DNA of 64,000 bases from JBBDXI01 sp040902425 (GCA_040902425.1 JBBDXI010000075.1:37392-101391), one strand, 5' to 3'; shown: positions 28,982 through 40,357, counted from the stretch's first letter. Numbers and translations: made by a program. The notes: generated by a model from the sequence alone, not told the origin.

Positions 28982-30004
28982 ATGCCCCGCCCCGTCACAC
29001 TCTTCACCGGCCAATGGGCCGACCTGGCCCTGGAGGTCATGGCGACCAAAGCCGCCGCCTTCGGGTACGACGGCCTTGAACTGGCCTGCTGGGGCGACCA
29101 CGTGGATGTCGGGAAGGCGGCCACGGACGACGCGTATTGCCGCTCGCGTCACGACGTGCTCGGCCGGCACAAGCTGCGGGTGTACGCGATCTCGAACCAC
29201 CTCGTCGGGCAGGCGGTGTGCGACCCGATCGACAGCCGCCACCGGGTGATCCTGCCGGCGCACGTGTGGGGGGACGGCGAGCCGGAGGGCGTGCGCCGGC
29301 GGGCCGCGGAGGAAATGAAACTGACCGCCCGCGCGGCCGCGCGGCTCGGCGTCAAGGTGGTGAACGGCTTCACCGGCAGTTCGATCTGGCACCTGGTCTA
29401 CGGGTTCCCGCCGGTCAGCCAGAAGGAGATCGCCGACGGCTTTGACGACTTCGCGCGCCGGTGGGGGCCGATTCTGGACGAGTTCAAGGCGGCCGGTGTT
29501 CGCTTCGCCCTGGAGGTGCACCCCGCGGAGATCGCCTTCGACTACTACTCCGCGGAGCGGGCGCTGGAAGCGGTGGGCGGGCACCCGGCCTTCGGGTTCA
29601 ACTTCGACCCCAGCCACCTGCTCTGGCAGGGGGTGGCGCCCAACAAGTTCATCGAGCGATTCGGCGACCGCATCTTCCACGTCCACATGAAGGACGTCGC
29701 GGTCCACTACGGCCCGGGGAACCACCGCGGCGGCGATGGCCTCGCCGGCGCCCTCGGTTCGCACCTGCCTTTCGGCGACGTCCGGCGCGGGTGGGACTTC
29801 CGCTCCGTTGGCCGCGGCCACGTGACGTGGGAGGCGGTGATCCGGGCGCTGAACCGGATCGGCTACACGGGACCGCTCAGCGTCGAGTGGGAAGACCCCG
29901 GAATGGACCGCGAGCACGGGGCCAGGGAGAGCTGCGCCTTCGTCAGGCGCCTGGATTTCCCGTCCACGGAGCGGGCCTTCGACGCGGCCTTCGCGAAGGA
30001 CTGA
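28982..30004 (+). CDS. sugar phosphate isomerase/epimerase (xylose isomerase-like TIM barrel)
   Basis: A 340-residue cytosolic TIM-barrel protein of the AP-endonuclease-2 superfamily. Signatures are [38 protein letters not shown] (metal-binding Glu), [13 protein letters not shown] and FHVHMKDV, with SVEWEDP near the end. The next gene is a Gfo/Idh/MocA oxidoreductase, 37 bases downstream; such pairs usually degrade or interconvert an unusual sugar or inositol through a keto intermediate. The substrate is unknown. The start at 28982 matches the family's N-terminus. Confidence 0.9.
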   Translation: MPRPVTLFTGQWADLALEVMATKAAAFGYDGLELACWGDHVDVGKAATDDAYCRSRHDVLGRHKLRVYAISNHLVGQAVCDPIDSRHRVILPAHVWGDGEPEGVRRRAAEEMKLTARAAARLGVKVVNGFTGSSIWHLVYGFPPVSQKEIADGFDDFARRWGPILDEFKAAGVRFALEVHPAEIAFDYYSAERALEAVGGHPAFGFNFDPSHLLWQGVAPNKFIERFGDRIFHVHMKDVAVHYGPGNHRGGDGLAGALGSHLPFGDVRRGWDFRSVGRGHVTWEAVIRALNRIGYTGPLSVEWEDPGMDREHGARESCAFVRRLDFPSTERAFDAAFAKD

Positions 30005-30041
30005 TGCGCGGACCGGGGTCCGCCCGTCGGAAGTGGCTCAC

Positions 30042-31226
30042 ATGACTCAGCGTCTTCGGATGGGCATGGTCGGCGGCGGGCGGGACGCCTTCATCGGCGC
30101 CGTGCACCGCAGGGCCGCCGCCCTCGACGGGCAGATCGAGCTTGTCGCCGGGGCGCTGTCGCGCGACCCGCAGCGGGCCGTGGCTTCTGGGCGCGAGCTG
30201 GGGCTGGCCGAGAGCCGGGCCTATCCGTCGTGGCAAGCCATGCTCGAGGGAGAGGCGAAGCTCCCGCCCGCCGAACGGATTGACTTTGTCTCGATCGTCA
30301 CCCCCAACGACACGCACTTCGAGATCGCCGTCGCGTTCACGGCGGCCGGCCTTCACGTCGTCTGCGACAAGCCCCTCTGCCACAGCAGCGAGCAGGCCCG
30401 GGCGCTGATCCAGGCCGTCGAGAAGGCGGGGACGGTCTTCGCGGTCACCTACAACTACTCGGGCTACCCGATGGTCCGCCAGGCCCGGGCCATGGTCCGG
30501 GAGGGGCAGCTGGGCCCGATCCGCAAGGTTATCGTCGAGTACCACCAGAGCTGGCTCGCCTCGGCCCTCGAGCAGACGGGCCAGAAGCAGGCGGCCTGGC
30601 GGACCGATCCCGCCCGCTCCGGCCTCGGCGGGGCGATCGGCGACATCGGCTCCCATGCCGAGCACCTGAGCTCCTACATCACGGGCCTCGAACTCGAGGC
30701 CATCTGCGCGGACCTGACCGCCTTCGTCCCGGGCCGCCGGCTCGACGACGACGCCAACCTGCTCCTCCGCTTCAAGGGCGGCGCCCGCGGCGTGATGATC
30801 GCCTCGCAGGTCGAGATCGGCCACGAGAACGACCTGCGGATCCGCGTCTGCGGCGAGAAGGGCTCGCTCGATTGGCGCCAGGAGGAGCCCAATGAGCTCT
30901 GGCACCGCCAGCCCGCCTCCCCCGATCAGGTCCTCCGCCGGGGCAATCCTTACCTCGCCGACGAGGCCAGGGCCGCCACCCGCCTCCCCCCCGGCCACCC
31001 CGAAGCCTTCATCGAGGCCTTCGCCAACATCTACCTGGATGCCTCGGCGGAGATGCGGCGGAGACGCGGGCGCGCCGCGGCCGTCCGCCCGAAGTCCGGC
31101 GCACCCGCTTCTCAGGCCGAGTACCCGACCGTCTACGATGGGGCCCGCGGCGTTGCCTTCATCGAGAAGGCGGTGGAGAGCGCCCGGTCGGACCGGAAGT
31201 GGACCGACGCCGCGTGGTCGGCCTGA
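30042..31226 (+). CDS. Gfo/Idh/MocA family oxidoreductase
   Basis: A 394-residue NAD(P)-dependent sugar dehydrogenase. The Rossmann start is [42 protein letters not shown] (the EKP-type motif) and [13 protein letters not shown] are typical. It probably oxidises a sugar used by the adjacent isomerase. The ATG at 30042 is preferred to the GTG three codons upstream (30033), because GGAAG lies before it at a better distance. A short Arg-rich and Ala/Pro-rich linker ([19 protein letters not shown]) interrupts the C-terminal domain. Confidence 0.92.
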   Translation: MTQRLRMGMVGGGRDAFIGAVHRRAAALDGQIELVAGALSRDPQRAVASGRELGLAESRAYPSWQAMLEGEAKLPPAERIDFVSIVTPNDTHFEIAVAFTAAGLHVVCDKPLCHSSEQARALIQAVEKAGTVFAVTYNYSGYPMVRQARAMVREGQLGPIRKVIVEYHQSWLASALEQTGQKQAAWRTDPARSGLGGAIGDIGSHAEHLSSYITGLELEAICADLTAFVPGRRLDDDANLLLRFKGGARGVMIASQVEIGHENDLRIRVCGEKGSLDWRQEEPNELWHRQPASPDQVLRRGNPYLADEARAATRLPPGHPEAFIEAFANIYLDASAEMRRRRGRAAAVRPKSGAPASQAEYPTVYDGARGVAFIEKAVESARSDRKWTDAAWSA

Positions 31227-31258
31227 TCCAGGGTCGCCCCCGTTCGTCCGAGACACCG

Positions 31259-32521
<1,263 letters not shown>

Positions 32522-32546
32522 CGGGCTGGCCCCCCGCCCTCTCGCG

Positions 32547-34277
32547 CTACGGGCAGCCGGCGGCGAACTTGTTGATGAAGCAGATCATGTCCAGGATGTT
32601 GTGCGTCGGGAACCCCGAGCTCCCGTCGCAGTTCGCCCACGGGTCGTTCGCCGCGAACCGGTTCAGGAAGCACGAGAAGTCCGCGACGTTCAGGATCGGG
32701 GGGGTTGTGCTCTCGTCGCAGTTGGGGGCGCAGCTCACGGTGAGGGCGACCGAGGTGCTGATCGTGTTCCCGCACCCGTTGGTCGCCGAGATCGAGTAGT
32801 TCCCCGCATCCCCCATCTTCACGGGCGAGATCCGCAGCGTCGGCGTGTTCGAGCCGCTGATGTTCCCCCCCTCGACGAGGTTGAGGCCGTTGCGGCGCCA
32901 GCGGTAGATCTGGGCCCCGCCGGCCGCCGCCTGGAACGTGACGGTGGCGTTCGCCTCGGTCGCCTGGGCGGTCGGCTGCTGCGTGATCGTCGGCGTGGGG
33001 CAGGCGAGGCTGAGCCGGTAGAGCTGCGGCTGCGTGTGGGTGTTCGTCGAGGAGACCCGGGCGTGGTACGTGCCCGCCGCCAGGATGGGCAGCGTGAGGG
33101 TGTCGGGGCTCCCCGCCGGGGCGGCGCTGGCCGTCCCCAGGAGCGTGGCCCCGTTGTTCGAGTAGACCTGCACCGAGAGGTTGGCCACCGCGAGGGCGTT
33201 GAAGTTCGTGGGCGAGCCGGGGCACCCGCCCGCCTGCGCGGAGTTGTCGTACGTGGTCCCGACGGGCGTCACCGTGATCGCCGCGGGCAGGTTGTTCACG
33301 GTGAACGAGAACCAGTCGAACTTCCCGGTCGAGTCGATGGACAGGAGGGCCGCGCCGGGGACGGGCGTGTTGGCCGGCGGGAGCGTGATCGTGCCGAACG
33401 AGACCGTCGCCCCGGGCGTGACCACCCCGATCGGCGTGGCCGTCGCGGCGGTGTTGTTGTTCTCGAAGCGGTCGCCGTAGAAGAACTGAACGCCCCGGAT
33501 GTCGTCCTGCTGCGGGCCGTCGTACCCGGTGTTCTGGAGCGGCTCCATCAGGATGTGCGAGTTGTTCGAGCAGGTGTGGCTCAGGCCCAGGCCGTGCCCG
33601 TGCTCGTGCGCCACCGTGTTGCGGAACTCGACGTTCTGCCCGCCCGGGTCGGCGTAGTGCGCGATGTCATCGGAGTCCAGGACCATGTCGCCGCTGGTCG
33701 GGAAGAAGTTGTACCCCAGGATGCCGAACGGCCCGTCGATCGAGTGCATCGAGATCCGGATGTCGCCCCGCCGGCCCGCCTGGAACGCCTGCCCCCACGC
33801 CGCCCCGTCGTCCCAGTCGTTCCCGCCGAAGGTGATCCGCGTGTAGGTCACCCCGGTCACCTCGGACCAGCGGTTGAACACCTGCTGGAAGCGGCTGATC
33901 CACACCGCCCGGCCGCCCTGGCCGGCGAAGGCGGTGTCCATCTTCGCGAACAGTTCGCTGGGCGAGGTCGGCTCGCCCCCGCTGGTGATCAGGAGGCCAT
34001 CGGGCACGAAGCTCCAGGTCAGCGAGATCGGCATGCCGTTGGTGCCCGGCCAGCGGCTGCCCGTGTGGTAGTCGGTCGCTCCGAATACCTGGTTCTGGAG
34101 CCGCACCAGGTTGGTCATGGCCTCGACGTAGGCCGGGTCGGTCCCGGCGGCAAAGCAGACCTCCACCGGCGCGTTCTGGCCTGTGTAGGGCGACACGACC
34201 TGCCCGGCGGCGGGCGCGGCGAGCGCGAGAAGGGTGCCGGCCGCGGCCCGGAGGAGAATGGGTGTGGGTCTACGCAT
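32547..34277 (-). CDS. secreted metzincin protease with Ig-like domain and tandem Cys/Asp tail
   Basis: A 576-residue exported protein. A signal peptide (LLRAAAGTLLALAAPAAGQ) leads to a catalytic domain with the zinc motif HEHGHGLGLSH (about residues 217-227) and a matrixin-like layout. A pre-peptidase C-type beta domain follows (FDWFSFTVNNLP, YHARVSSTN), then an immunoglobulin-like domain (PTITQQPTAQATEANATV, YRWRRNGLNL, GNYSISATNGCGN), and two tail units (APNCDESTTPPILNVADF and WANCDGSSGF) ending FINKFAAGCP. The tail is of the type seen at the ends of many Phycisphaerae surface proteins. The start at 34277 precedes the signal directly. Confidence 0.9.
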   Translation of the reverse strand: MRRPTPILLRAAAGTLLALAAPAAGQVVSPYTGQNAPVEVCFAAGTDPAYVEAMTNLVRLQNQVFGATDYHTGSRWPGTNGMPISLTWSFVPDGLLITSGGEPTSPSELFAKMDTAFAGQGGRAVWISRFQQVFNRWSEVTGVTYTRITFGGNDWDDGAAWGQAFQAGRRGDIRISMHSIDGPFGILGYNFFPTSGDMVLDSDDIAHYADPGGQNVEFRNTVAHEHGHGLGLSHTCSNNSHILMEPLQNTGYDGPQQDDIRGVQFFYGDRFENNNTAATATPIGVVTPGATVSFGTITLPPANTPVPGAALLSIDSTGKFDWFSFTVNNLPAAITVTPVGTTYDNSAQAGGCPGSPTNFNALAVANLSVQVYSNNGATLLGTASAAPAGSPDTLTLPILAAGTYHARVSSTNTHTQPQLYRLSLACPTPTITQQPTAQATEANATVTFQAAAGGAQIYRWRRNGLNLVEGGNISGSNTPTLRISPVKMGDAGNYSISATNGCGNTISTSVALTVSCAPNCDESTTPPILNVADFSCFLNRFAANDPWANCDGSSGFPTHNILDMICFINKFAAGCP

Positions 34278-34436
34278 CCTTGGGGTTCCCCTACAAAGGC
34301 CCTGGCCGCCGTGCATTATGGGGAAGATACGGCGTCTGTCCACCCCGCCAGCGCTGGACAGCGCCGGTTTCGTCTGATTTTGGCCGGAGCCCCGGTCGGG
34401 TGATCCGCTCGGTAGCATCGGCCATCTGGAGCGACC

Positions 34437-35813
34437 ATGCGACTGACGTTCTACGGCGCGGCGGGGGAGGTGACGGGCTCGTGCTATCTCCTTGAGACCG
34501 ACCGGGCCCGGGTGCTGATCGACTTCGGCCTGCACCAGGGGGAGCAGGAGGCGCGCAACCGGCGGCCGCCGCCGCTGAACGCGCCGGCGTTGGATGCCGT
34601 CATCCTGACGCACGCGCACCTCGACCACAGCGGGCTGATGCCGCTGCTGGGTCCGGCGGGGTATGCGGGGCGGGTCCACGCGACGCCGGCGACCATCGAC
34701 CTGACCCGGGTCCTTCTGTACGACTCGGCCAAGCTGCAGGAGGCGGATGCCGAGCGGGCGACCCGGCGGGGGAGCGCCGACCTTCCCCCGATCGAGCCGC
34801 TCTACGGGCTGGCGGAGGTCGATGCGCTGCTGGCCATGCTCTCGCCGCTCCCCTATTGGGAGGAGCGGGAGGTAGCGCCCGGGGTTGCGGCGAAACTGGT
34901 GGATGCCGGGCACATCCTCGGCTCGGCCAGCGTGGAGCTGACGGTGACGGAGAAGGGCCGGCGGCTGAAGGTGGTGTTCTCGGGGGACCTTGGGCCCAGG
35001 GGCGCGCCGCTCGTCCGCGACCCGACCGAACTGCACGAGACGGATGTGCTGATCCTGGAGAGCACATACGGCGACCGGGATCACCGCTCGCGGGCCGCGA
35101 CGATCGAGGAGTTGGAAGGGATCGCGGCCGGGGCCCTGGGCAACCGCTCCAAGGTGCTGGTCCCCGCCTTCGCCATAGGGCGGACGCAGGACCTGATCTA
35201 CGAGCTGGGGAAGCTCCACCGCGCGGGCCGGTTCCGGTCGCAGGTCTTCGTCGACAGCCCGATGGCGACCGAGGCGACCGCCCTCTACGCCCGGCACCAC
35301 ACGCTGCTGGACGGCGAGACCCGGTCGATCATCAACGGCGGGGAGAGCCCGCTGCGGTTCCCGGGGCTGGAGTTCGTGAAGACGGCGCAGGAGAGCAAGC
35401 GGCTGAACGGCATCGACGGGGGCGCGGTGGTGATTGCGGGGTCCGGGATGTGCACCGGCGGGCGGATCGTGCACCACCTGAAGCACGGCTTGCCGAAGCC
35501 GGAGACCGAAGTGGTGATCGTCGGGTTTCAGGCGGAGGGGACCAACGGGCGGCGGCTGGTCAATGGGCAGAAGGTGATCAACCTCATGGGGGAGCCGGTG
35601 CCGGTGAAAGCGCGGATCCACACGCTCGGTGGCCTCTCGGCTCACGCGGGGCAGAGCGGGCTGGTGGCGTGGGCGCAGAACTTCAATCCGCGCCCGCGGG
35701 TCTTCCTGACGCACGGCGAGAACAAGGCGCGGGCGGCTCTCGCGGAGAAACTGAAGAGCCTGCTGGGCGTTGATGCGGCGATGCCGGGGTACGGCGAGGC
35801 GGTCGAGCTGTGA
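34437..35813 (+). CDS. beta-CASP metallo-beta-lactamase RNA-processing nuclease
   Basis: A 458-residue metallo-beta-lactamase/beta-CASP protein of the archaeal CPSF / bacterial YsxC-independent exonuclease type. Motifs are YGAAGEVTGSCYLLE, LTHAHLDHSGLMP (HxHxDH), AGHILGSASVEL, VFSGDLGPRG, LESTYGDRDH, FAIGRTQDLIYEL, VIAGSGMCTGGRIVHHL, HTLGGLSAHAGQ and FLTHGE. It probably cuts or degrades RNA. TAGCAT lies 19 bases before the ATG with a CTGGAG ribosome site between. Its stop is 7 bases from the end of argH on the other strand. Confidence 0.93.
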   Translation: MRLTFYGAAGEVTGSCYLLETDRARVLIDFGLHQGEQEARNRRPPPLNAPALDAVILTHAHLDHSGLMPLLGPAGYAGRVHATPATIDLTRVLLYDSAKLQEADAERATRRGSADLPPIEPLYGLAEVDALLAMLSPLPYWEEREVAPGVAAKLVDAGHILGSASVELTVTEKGRRLKVVFSGDLGPRGAPLVRDPTELHETDVLILESTYGDRDHRSRAATIEELEGIAAGALGNRSKVLVPAFAIGRTQDLIYELGKLHRAGRFRSQVFVDSPMATEATALYARHHTLLDGETRSIINGGESPLRFPGLEFVKTAQESKRLNGIDGGAVVIAGSGMCTGGRIVHHLKHGLPKPETEVVIVGFQAEGTNGRRLVNGQKVINLMGEPVPVKARIHTLGGLSAHAGQSGLVAWAQNFNPRPRVFLTHGENKARAALAEKLKSLLGVDAAMPGYGEAVEL

Positions 35814-35820
35814 GCAGGCT

Positions 35821-37218
35821 CTAGGCCGGCCGCTGGAGCCTCGACCGCGCGGCCGCCACGGCATGGGCGACCGCCCGCGGCCCGGTCCCGCCGTGGACCT
35901 CGCGGCGCTCGAGCGAGGCCTCGATGGTGAGGGCATCGAAGACGTCGGGGCCGGCGGCGGGGGCGAGCTTCTGGAGCTCTTCCAGCGGGAGCAACTCGAG
36001 GGGCGACTCCAGCGCAAGGGCCCGACGAACGGCGCGGCCGGCGGCGTCGTGGGCGTCGCGGAAGGGCATGCCCTTGCCGACGAGGTAGTCGGCCAGCTCG
36101 GTGGCGTTGGAGTAGCCCCCGGCGGCCGCCGCGATGGCGGCGTCGCGATTGACGGTGAGGGCGCCGAAGACGCGCGGGACGATGCGGAGGCAGAGGGAGA
36201 GGGAGGCCATCGCGTCGAAGAGCGGCTCCTTGTCCTCCTGCATGTCTTTGTTGTACGCGAGGGGGAGGCCCTTGAGGGTCACGGCGAGGGCGGTGTGGGC
36301 GGCGAGGATGCGGCCGGCCTTGCCTCGGATGAGCTCGAGGGCGTCGGGGTTCTTCTTCTGCGGCATCAGCGAGGAGCCGCTGGTAACGGACTCGTCGATG
36401 GAGATGAGGCCGAACTCGGCGGTGCAGTGGAGGATCAGCTCTTCGGCGAGGCGGGAGAGGTGGATGGCGGTGGTGGCCGCGGCGGAGAGGGTCTCGAGGA
36501 TGAAGTCGCGGTCGGCGACGGCATCGAGGGAGTTGGCGGTGGGGGCGTCAAAGCCCAGGTCTCGGGCAAGGGCGGCGCGGTCGATGGGGTAGGCGGTGCC
36601 GGCGAGCGCGCCCGAGCCGAGCGGGCAGAGGTTGCCGCGACGGCGGGCGTCGGCGAAGCGGCCGGCGTCGCGGTCGAGCATCTCGAACCAGGCGAGGCAC
36701 CAGTGGGGGAGGAGGATGGGCTGCGCCCGCTGGAGGTGGGTGTAGCCGGGGAAGACGGTCTCGTGCTCGCGCTCCGCGAGGTCGAGGAGGCCGGCCTGGG
36801 CCTCGCGGATCTCGGCGAGGCGGGCGTCGATCTGGTCGCGGGCCCAGAGTCGGATGTCGGTGGCGACCTGGTCGTTGCGGGAGCGGCCGGTGTGGAGCTT
36901 CTTTCCGAGGTCGCCGACGGCCTTGATCAGCTCGGCCTCGACCCAGGAGTGGACATCCTCATGGCCGGAGCCGAGCGGGTTGTCCGGCGACTCGGCGGCG
37001 AGCTGGGCGAGGTCGGTGAGGGCGGAGGTGATACGGGTGAGCTCGGCGTCGGTGAGGATGCCGGTACGCTCGAGCGCGCGGGCCCAGGCGAGGGAGCCGA
37101 CGATGTCATGCTTCAGGAGGCGGTAGTCGAAGCCGAGCGAGTCGTTGATCTCGCGGAAGAGCGGGTCGGCGGCCTTGTCGAAGCGGCCGGAGGCCATGCC
37201 GCGGGGTGTTTGCGTCAT
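35821..37218 (-). CDS. argH: argininosuccinate lyase
   Basis: Last step of arginine synthesis: splits argininosuccinate into arginine and fumarate. The 465 residues include EDVHSWVEAELI, GRSRNDQVATDIRLW, GYTHLQRAQPILLPHW and the fumarase/aspartase signature SGSSLMPQKKNPD, with DYLVGKGMPFRDAH near the end. The ATG at 37218 (MTQTPRGMASGRF) was chosen; an ATG ten codons upstream gives no conserved residues. It is the last gene of the arg run, separated from argG by 108 bases carrying 8-base repeats. Confidence 0.96.
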   Translation of the reverse strand: MTQTPRGMASGRFDKAADPLFREINDSLGFDYRLLKHDIVGSLAWARALERTGILTDAELTRITSALTDLAQLAAESPDNPLGSGHEDVHSWVEAELIKAVGDLGKKLHTGRSRNDQVATDIRLWARDQIDARLAEIREAQAGLLDLAEREHETVFPGYTHLQRAQPILLPHWCLAWFEMLDRDAGRFADARRRGNLCPLGSGALAGTAYPIDRAALARDLGFDAPTANSLDAVADRDFILETLSAAATTAIHLSRLAEELILHCTAEFGLISIDESVTSGSSLMPQKKNPDALELIRGKAGRILAAHTALAVTLKGLPLAYNKDMQEDKEPLFDAMASLSLCLRIVPRVFGALTVNRDAAIAAAAGGYSNATELADYLVGKGMPFRDAHDAAGRAVRRALALESPLELLPLEELQKLAPAAGPDVFDALTIEASLERREVHGGTGPRAVAHAVAAARSRLQRPA

Positions 37219-37299
37219 GGGCGGCTCCGGAAGAAGAGTTCGCGCCAAGGCGAGGAGGGCGCGGAGAGGAGCGCAGAGAAGAGATGGGGGAAGAAGAGA

Positions 37300-37330
37300 G
37301 GCATCAAGGCAGCAGGCACCGAGGCATCAA
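37300..37330. repeat. 8-base tandem repeat between argG and argH that supplies the argG stop
   Basis: Units GGCATCAA, GGCAGCA (one base short), GGCACCGA and GGCATCAA. The last unit contains the argG stop codon (read on the minus strand). A wider purine-rich stretch, 37240-37299, may be a decayed part of the same array. Confidence 0.65.
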
Positions 37331-38538
37331 GTGCGTGTCCGTTTCAGTGCGGCGATCCGCTCGGGGAGGGACAGGAGGCGGATGAACCCGCCCGCATCCT
37401 TCTGGCTGTACACCTCCTCACCCTCGAAGGAGACCATCTTCTCGGCGTAAAGCGAGTTCGGGCTCTTGCGGATGATTGCGGTGGCGTGGCCCTTGAAGAG
37501 GCGGACGGTGATCTCGCCCGAGAGCAGATCGGCCATCTTTTCCGCGCAAGCCCACAGGGCCTCGCGCAGGGGCGTGAACCAGCGGCCGTCGTAGACCAGT
37601 TCCGCGAACGTGAGGCCGAGGTGCTCGCGGTAGTGGCGGGTCTCGCGGTCGAGGACCAGTTCCTCCAGGGCGCGGAGCGCCTCGACGATCAGCGTGCCGC
37701 CGGGGGTCTCGTAGAGGCCGCGGGACTTCATCCCGACCCGCCGGTTCTCGACGAGGTCCACGCGCCCGACGCCGTGCGCGCCGGCGATGCCGTTCAGTCG
37801 CTCGACGATCTGCCAGGCCGCCAGGCGCTGGCCATTCAACGCTACGGGGCGGCCGCGCTCGAACGTGACGGTGACGTCCTCGGGCTTGTTGGGCGCTGCG
37901 GCCGGATCAACCGTGAGCATCCACGCATCGTCCGGCGGCGGGTTCGCCGGGTCCTCGATCGCCCCGCCCTCGTGGGAGATGTGCCAGAGGTTCCGGTCGC
38001 GCGAGTAGATCTTGGTGGCGCTCGCCGTGGTCGGGATGTTCCGCTTCTTCAGGTAGTCGAGCATCGCCATGCGGCCGGAGAGGTCCCACCGGTCGTGCCT
38101 CCAGGGGGCGATGACCTCCATCTCCGGGGCCAGGGCCGCGTAGGCCGACTCGAACCGCACCTGGTCGTTCCCCTTGCCGGTGCAGCCGTGCGCGAGGGCC
38201 GTGCAGCCGGTCTTCTTCGCGACGTTCACCTGGCCGCGGGCGAGCACCGGCCGGGCGAGGGCGGTACCCAGCAGATAGCGGCCCTCGTAGATGGCCCCGG
38301 CGATCATCGTGGGCATGACGAACTCGTCGACGAACTCGGCCTTGAGGTCCACGACGTGGCACTCGGCAGCGCCGGAGTCCCGGGCCTTCTTCTCGACGCC
38401 GGCGAGTTCATCGGAGCCCTGGCCGACATCGCCGACGACGCACACGACCTCCGCGCCGGGGATGTTCTCCCGCAGCCAGGGGACGATGCAGGAGGTGTCG
38501 AGGCCGCCGGAGTAGGCGAGGGCGATCCGCTTGGGCAT
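37327..38538 (-). CDS. argG: argininosuccinate synthase
   Basis: Joins citrulline and aspartate with ATP. The 403 residues show the N-type ATP pyrophosphatase loop ALAYSGGLDTSCI, VCVVGDVGQGSDEL, ALAHGCTGKGNDQVRFE, the signature IYSRDRNLWHISHEGG, and VGRVDLVENRRVGMKSRG. Full length. The stop codon lies inside an 8-base repeat unit, and the last residues ALKRTRT are variable in the family, so the repeat may have trimmed or extended the end harmlessly. It follows argF with a 15-base gap. Confidence 0.97.
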   Translation of the reverse strand: MPKRIALAYSGGLDTSCIVPWLRENIPGAEVVCVVGDVGQGSDELAGVEKKARDSGAAECHVVDLKAEFVDEFVMPTMIAGAIYEGRYLLGTALARPVLARGQVNVAKKTGCTALAHGCTGKGNDQVRFESAYAALAPEMEVIAPWRHDRWDLSGRMAMLDYLKKRNIPTTASATKIYSRDRNLWHISHEGGAIEDPANPPPDDAWMLTVDPAAAPNKPEDVTVTFERGRPVALNGQRLAAWQIVERLNGIAGAHGVGRVDLVENRRVGMKSRGLYETPGGTLIVEALRALEELVLDRETRHYREHLGLTFAELVYDGRWFTPLREALWACAEKMADLLSGEITVRLFKGHATAIIRKSPNSLYAEKMVSFEGEEVYSQKDAGGFIRLLSLPERIAALKRTRT

Positions 38539-38553
38539 GGGTTCTGTTCCTGG

Positions 38554-39528
38554 TCAGGCCTGCGCGCCGAGGATGTGCAGCAGCAGGGCGTTCTGGATGT
38601 GCATGCGGTTCTCCGCCTGGTCGTACACGAGCGAGCGCGCCGAGTCGATGACCGAATCGGTCACCTCGTGCCCGCGGTGGGCGGGGAGGCAGTGCATGAA
38701 CCATGCATCCTTGCCCGCCCGCGCCATCAGGGCGTCATCCACACGGTACTTCTCGAAGGCGGCGTGGCGCTGGGCCTTCTGGGTCTCATCGCCCATGGAC
38801 ACCCAGGTGTCGGTGTAGACTGCGGCCGCGCCCTCGACCGCGCCCGAATCGTGGGAGACCTCGATCGCGCCGCCGCTCCCGGCGGCAAGGGCACGGGACT
38901 GCGAGAGGACACCCGCATCCGGTTCGTACCACGGCGGACAGATGACGGTAAGCCGAACACCCAGGAGCCCGGCGCCGTGCATCAGCGAGTGGCACACGTT
39001 GTTGCCGTCGCCGATGTAGGCCAGCCGCAGGCCGCGGAGGGCGGCCGGCCCGCCGACCCGCTCGGAGAGCGTGAAGTAATCCGCGAGGGCCTGGCAGGGG
39101 TGGAACCGGTCGGAGAGGGCGTTGATGACCGGGACCTCGCAGTGGGCCGCGAGCTCCGCGAGAACGGAGTGGGAGAAGACGCGGGCGACCACGCAATCGA
39201 CCCACCGCTCGAGGTTGCGCCCGTAATCCTTCACGCTCTCTCGCTCGCCGATCCGGTCCTTGCTGTGGTCGAAGTAGAGGGCGTGGCCGCCCATCCTCGC
39301 GGGCCCGACCTCGAACGTGACGCGGGTGCGGAGGCTGGGCTTCTCGAAGAGCAGGATGATGGAGCGGCCGGCCAGGGCGCTGCGGAACGGCGCGATGTCG
39401 CGCTTGACCCGCTCCGAAGTGGCGAACAGCGACGCGATCGCCCCCGCGGAGAGGTCGGCGAGCGACAGCAGATCGGCGCCGGCAAGCGACGGGGCGGAGG
39501 GTTGCGGCCTGAGCGAGGCGGCGGGCAT
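38554..39528 (-). CDS. argF: ornithine carbamoyltransferase
   Basis: Makes citrulline from ornithine and carbamoyl phosphate. The 324 residues contain the carbamoyl-phosphate loop FEKPSLRTRVTFEVG, HPCQALADYFT, IGDGNNVCHSLMHGA, DTWVSMGDE and MHCLPAHRGHEV, all typical of OTCase. SLRTR replaces the commoner STRTR, as in a known subset of the family. The ATG at 39528 was chosen by alignment to MPAASLRPQ and falls 10 bases after the argB stop. Confidence 0.95.
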   Translation of the reverse strand: MPAASLRPQPSAPSLAGADLLSLADLSAGAIASLFATSERVKRDIAPFRSALAGRSIILLFEKPSLRTRVTFEVGPARMGGHALYFDHSKDRIGERESVKDYGRNLERWVDCVVARVFSHSVLAELAAHCEVPVINALSDRFHPCQALADYFTLSERVGGPAALRGLRLAYIGDGNNVCHSLMHGAGLLGVRLTVICPPWYEPDAGVLSQSRALAAGSGGAIEVSHDSGAVEGAAAVYTDTWVSMGDETQKAQRHAAFEKYRVDDALMARAGKDAWFMHCLPAHRGHEVTDSVIDSARSLVYDQAENRMHIQNALLLHILGAQA

Positions 39529-39538
39529 GGCGTGGCTT

Positions 39539-40357
39539 TCAGGCACGGGTGGGGAGGGGCTGCTCGCCCGGCGGGAGCACGCGCGTGCCGGCGGGCTCCC
39601 CTCTGACGATCCGGAGCACGTCGGCCGGGCGCATGAAGGAGGCAATGTAGGCGGGAGCGGCCGCCCGCGCGGCGGCGGTCGCGGCGGCGCGGGCCTTGGG
39701 GATCATTCCCCCCGATATAACGCCGGAAGTGATCAGAAACTCGATCCCCGCGGCGTCGATGGTGCCGATCGGAACGCCCCCGTCCCCCGGGCCGCGGATG
39801 CCGTCGACATCGCTCAGGAGGATCAGGGACCGGGCGCTGAGGACCGCGGCCACGCCGGCCGCCGCATCGTCGGCGTTGACGTTCAGGAAGCCGCCGGCCT
39901 CATCCAGGGCCACCGAGGACATGACGGGGAGGTAGCCCGCCGCCAGGAGGGTCCTGAGGAGGCCGCCGTCGCCGCCGGCCACGATGCCGACCTGGCCCAG
40001 CGCCGAGTTGGGGTGGCGCGTGCAGCGGAGGGCGCCGCCGTCGGAGAGACATAGGCCGACCGCGCGGATTCCCTCGGCCAACAGCGCCGCGACGAGGGCC
40101 TTGTTGATCCGTCCGGCGAGAACCGCGGCGATCTCGGCCGCCTGCTCGGGCGGGGTGACCCGCAGGCCGTCGATCCGCTCCGTGCGGTGGCCGAGGCGCT
40201 CGAGGTGGCGGTCCACCGCGCGCCCGCCGCCGTGGACGAGGAGCAGCTGGCCCCCGAGGAGCCGGTGGGCCTCTGCGAGCGCCCGCCAGAGGGCCGCCCC
40301 CTCGCGGGGCTCCTCAACGCCGGCGCCGCCGATCTTGACGACGACGGGACCGCTCAC
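39539..40357 (-). CDS. argB: acetylglutamate kinase
   Basis: Phosphorylates N-acetylglutamate in the arginine pathway. The 272 residues show VVVKIGGAGVEE, LLLVHGGGRAVDRHLERLG, DGLRVTPPEQAAEI, GFLNVNADDAAAGVAAVL, LLSDVDGIRGP and GVISGGMIPKARAA. The GTG start overlaps the argC stop as GTGA, implying coupled translation. The conserved GGGP of the glycine loop is GGGR here, and the N-terminal helix that gives arginine feedback in other ArgB proteins is short or missing. Confidence 0.94.
   Translation of the reverse strand: MSGPVVVKIGGAGVEEPREGAALWRALAEAHRLLGGQLLLVHGGGRAVDRHLERLGHRTERIDGLRVTPPEQAAEIAAVLAGRINKALVAALLAEGIRAVGLCLSDGGALRCTRHPNSALGQVGIVAGGDGGLLRTLLAAGYLPVMSSVALDEAGGFLNVNADDAAAGVAAVLSARSLILLSDVDGIRGPGDGGVPIGTIDAAGIEFLITSGVISGGMIPKARAAATAAARAAAPAYIASFMRPADVLRIVRGEPAGTRVLPPGEQPLPTRA

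Noticed and set aside
35770..39606. A 1,278-codon plus-strand frame opposite argH, argG and argF
   Set aside because: Its composition is Gly/Glu/Val repeats mirroring the codons of the arg genes. The arg proteins are unmistakable, so this is a shadow.
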